From contig JAKALW010000092.1 of assembly GCA_021823945.1 (NCBI GenBank), positions 1-5,476 of the forward strand: 5,476 nt of DNA, in the 5' to 3' direction. The translations under genes were made by a program, and so were the position numbers. A model generated the notes under the pieces. It had not been told where the DNA came from and did no database searches. It saw only the letters and a program-made list of their open reading frames with translations. This document shows positions 5,405-5,476 of the stretch, piece by piece. Origin of the DNA: Microcaldota archaeon (GTDB lineage: Archaea > Micrarchaeota > Micrarchaeia > Anstonellales > VGKX01). Position 1 is the first letter of the stretch. Each line of letters begins with the position of its first letter.

Positions 5405-5476
5405 TGACCTCCTCCCCGGACTAAAGTCCGGGGTATCCCATTGACTTAGAAGTCTCTAAGAGTCCTTTGACCGTCT
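5405..5476 (-). mobile_element. Putative right end of an IS200/IS605-family (tnpB-type) element, partial
   Basis: The palindrome CCCCGGACT/AGTCCGGGG (9 bp, 5414-5422 with 5425-5433) is preceded by TGACCTCCT on the plus strand. On the minus strand this gives a CTTTAG-loop hairpin followed by AGGAGGTCA. That layout resembles the transposon right ends downstream of tnpB in many archaeal and bacterial IS605-type elements, where the same hairpin is part of the TnpB guide RNA. If so, the element body lies to the right of the window and its boundary is near 5405. A minus-strand open frame from the window edge stops at a TAG inside the hairpin (5423-5421). Its 17 visible codons are not diagnostic of TnpB. 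The call rests on recollection of the end motif, not on a transposase. Confidence 0.48.

Overview
The window is archaeal. Most of it is the left-running (minus-strand) start of an A/V-type ATP synthase operon in the order H-I-K-E-C seen in many archaea. The promoter motifs are archaeal TATA boxes, the ribosome-binding sites are GGTG-type (GAGGTG, GGGTGG), and the tRNA has no encoded CCA. The exact lineage cannot be fixed from this sequence; a euryarchaeal or DPANN-type genome would fit.

Layout in transcription order, from right to left. A TATA box near 4291-4300 precedes subunit H (4242-3904, coiled-coil peripheral stalk). Next come subunit I (3880-1961, membrane stator with the proton path), subunit K (1868-1599, rotor-ring c subunit), subunit E (1445-879, partner of H in the peripheral stalk) and the first 275 codons of subunit C (825-1, central-stalk adaptor), which runs off the left edge. 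Subunits F, A, B and D would be expected further left but are not visible. The gene gaps are uneven: 23 nt between H and I, 92 between I and K, 153 between K and E, and 53 between E and C. The two long gaps flank the c-subunit gene and hold small hairpins. The H/I gap is almost entirely a hairpin that contains the H stop codon.

Right of the operon lies a separate minus-strand gene for a small surface lipoprotein rich in N-glycosylation sequons (5045-4452, TTG start). It is divergent from a plus-strand tRNA-Val with anticodon CAC (5143-5214).

The last 262 bases have no convincing gene. They hold a dense run of hairpins (5220-5364). At 5405-5433 there is a strong 9-bp palindrome with flanks resembling the right end of an IS200/IS605-family (tnpB) element whose body would lie beyond the right edge. 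This terminal stretch is the least ordinary part of the window.
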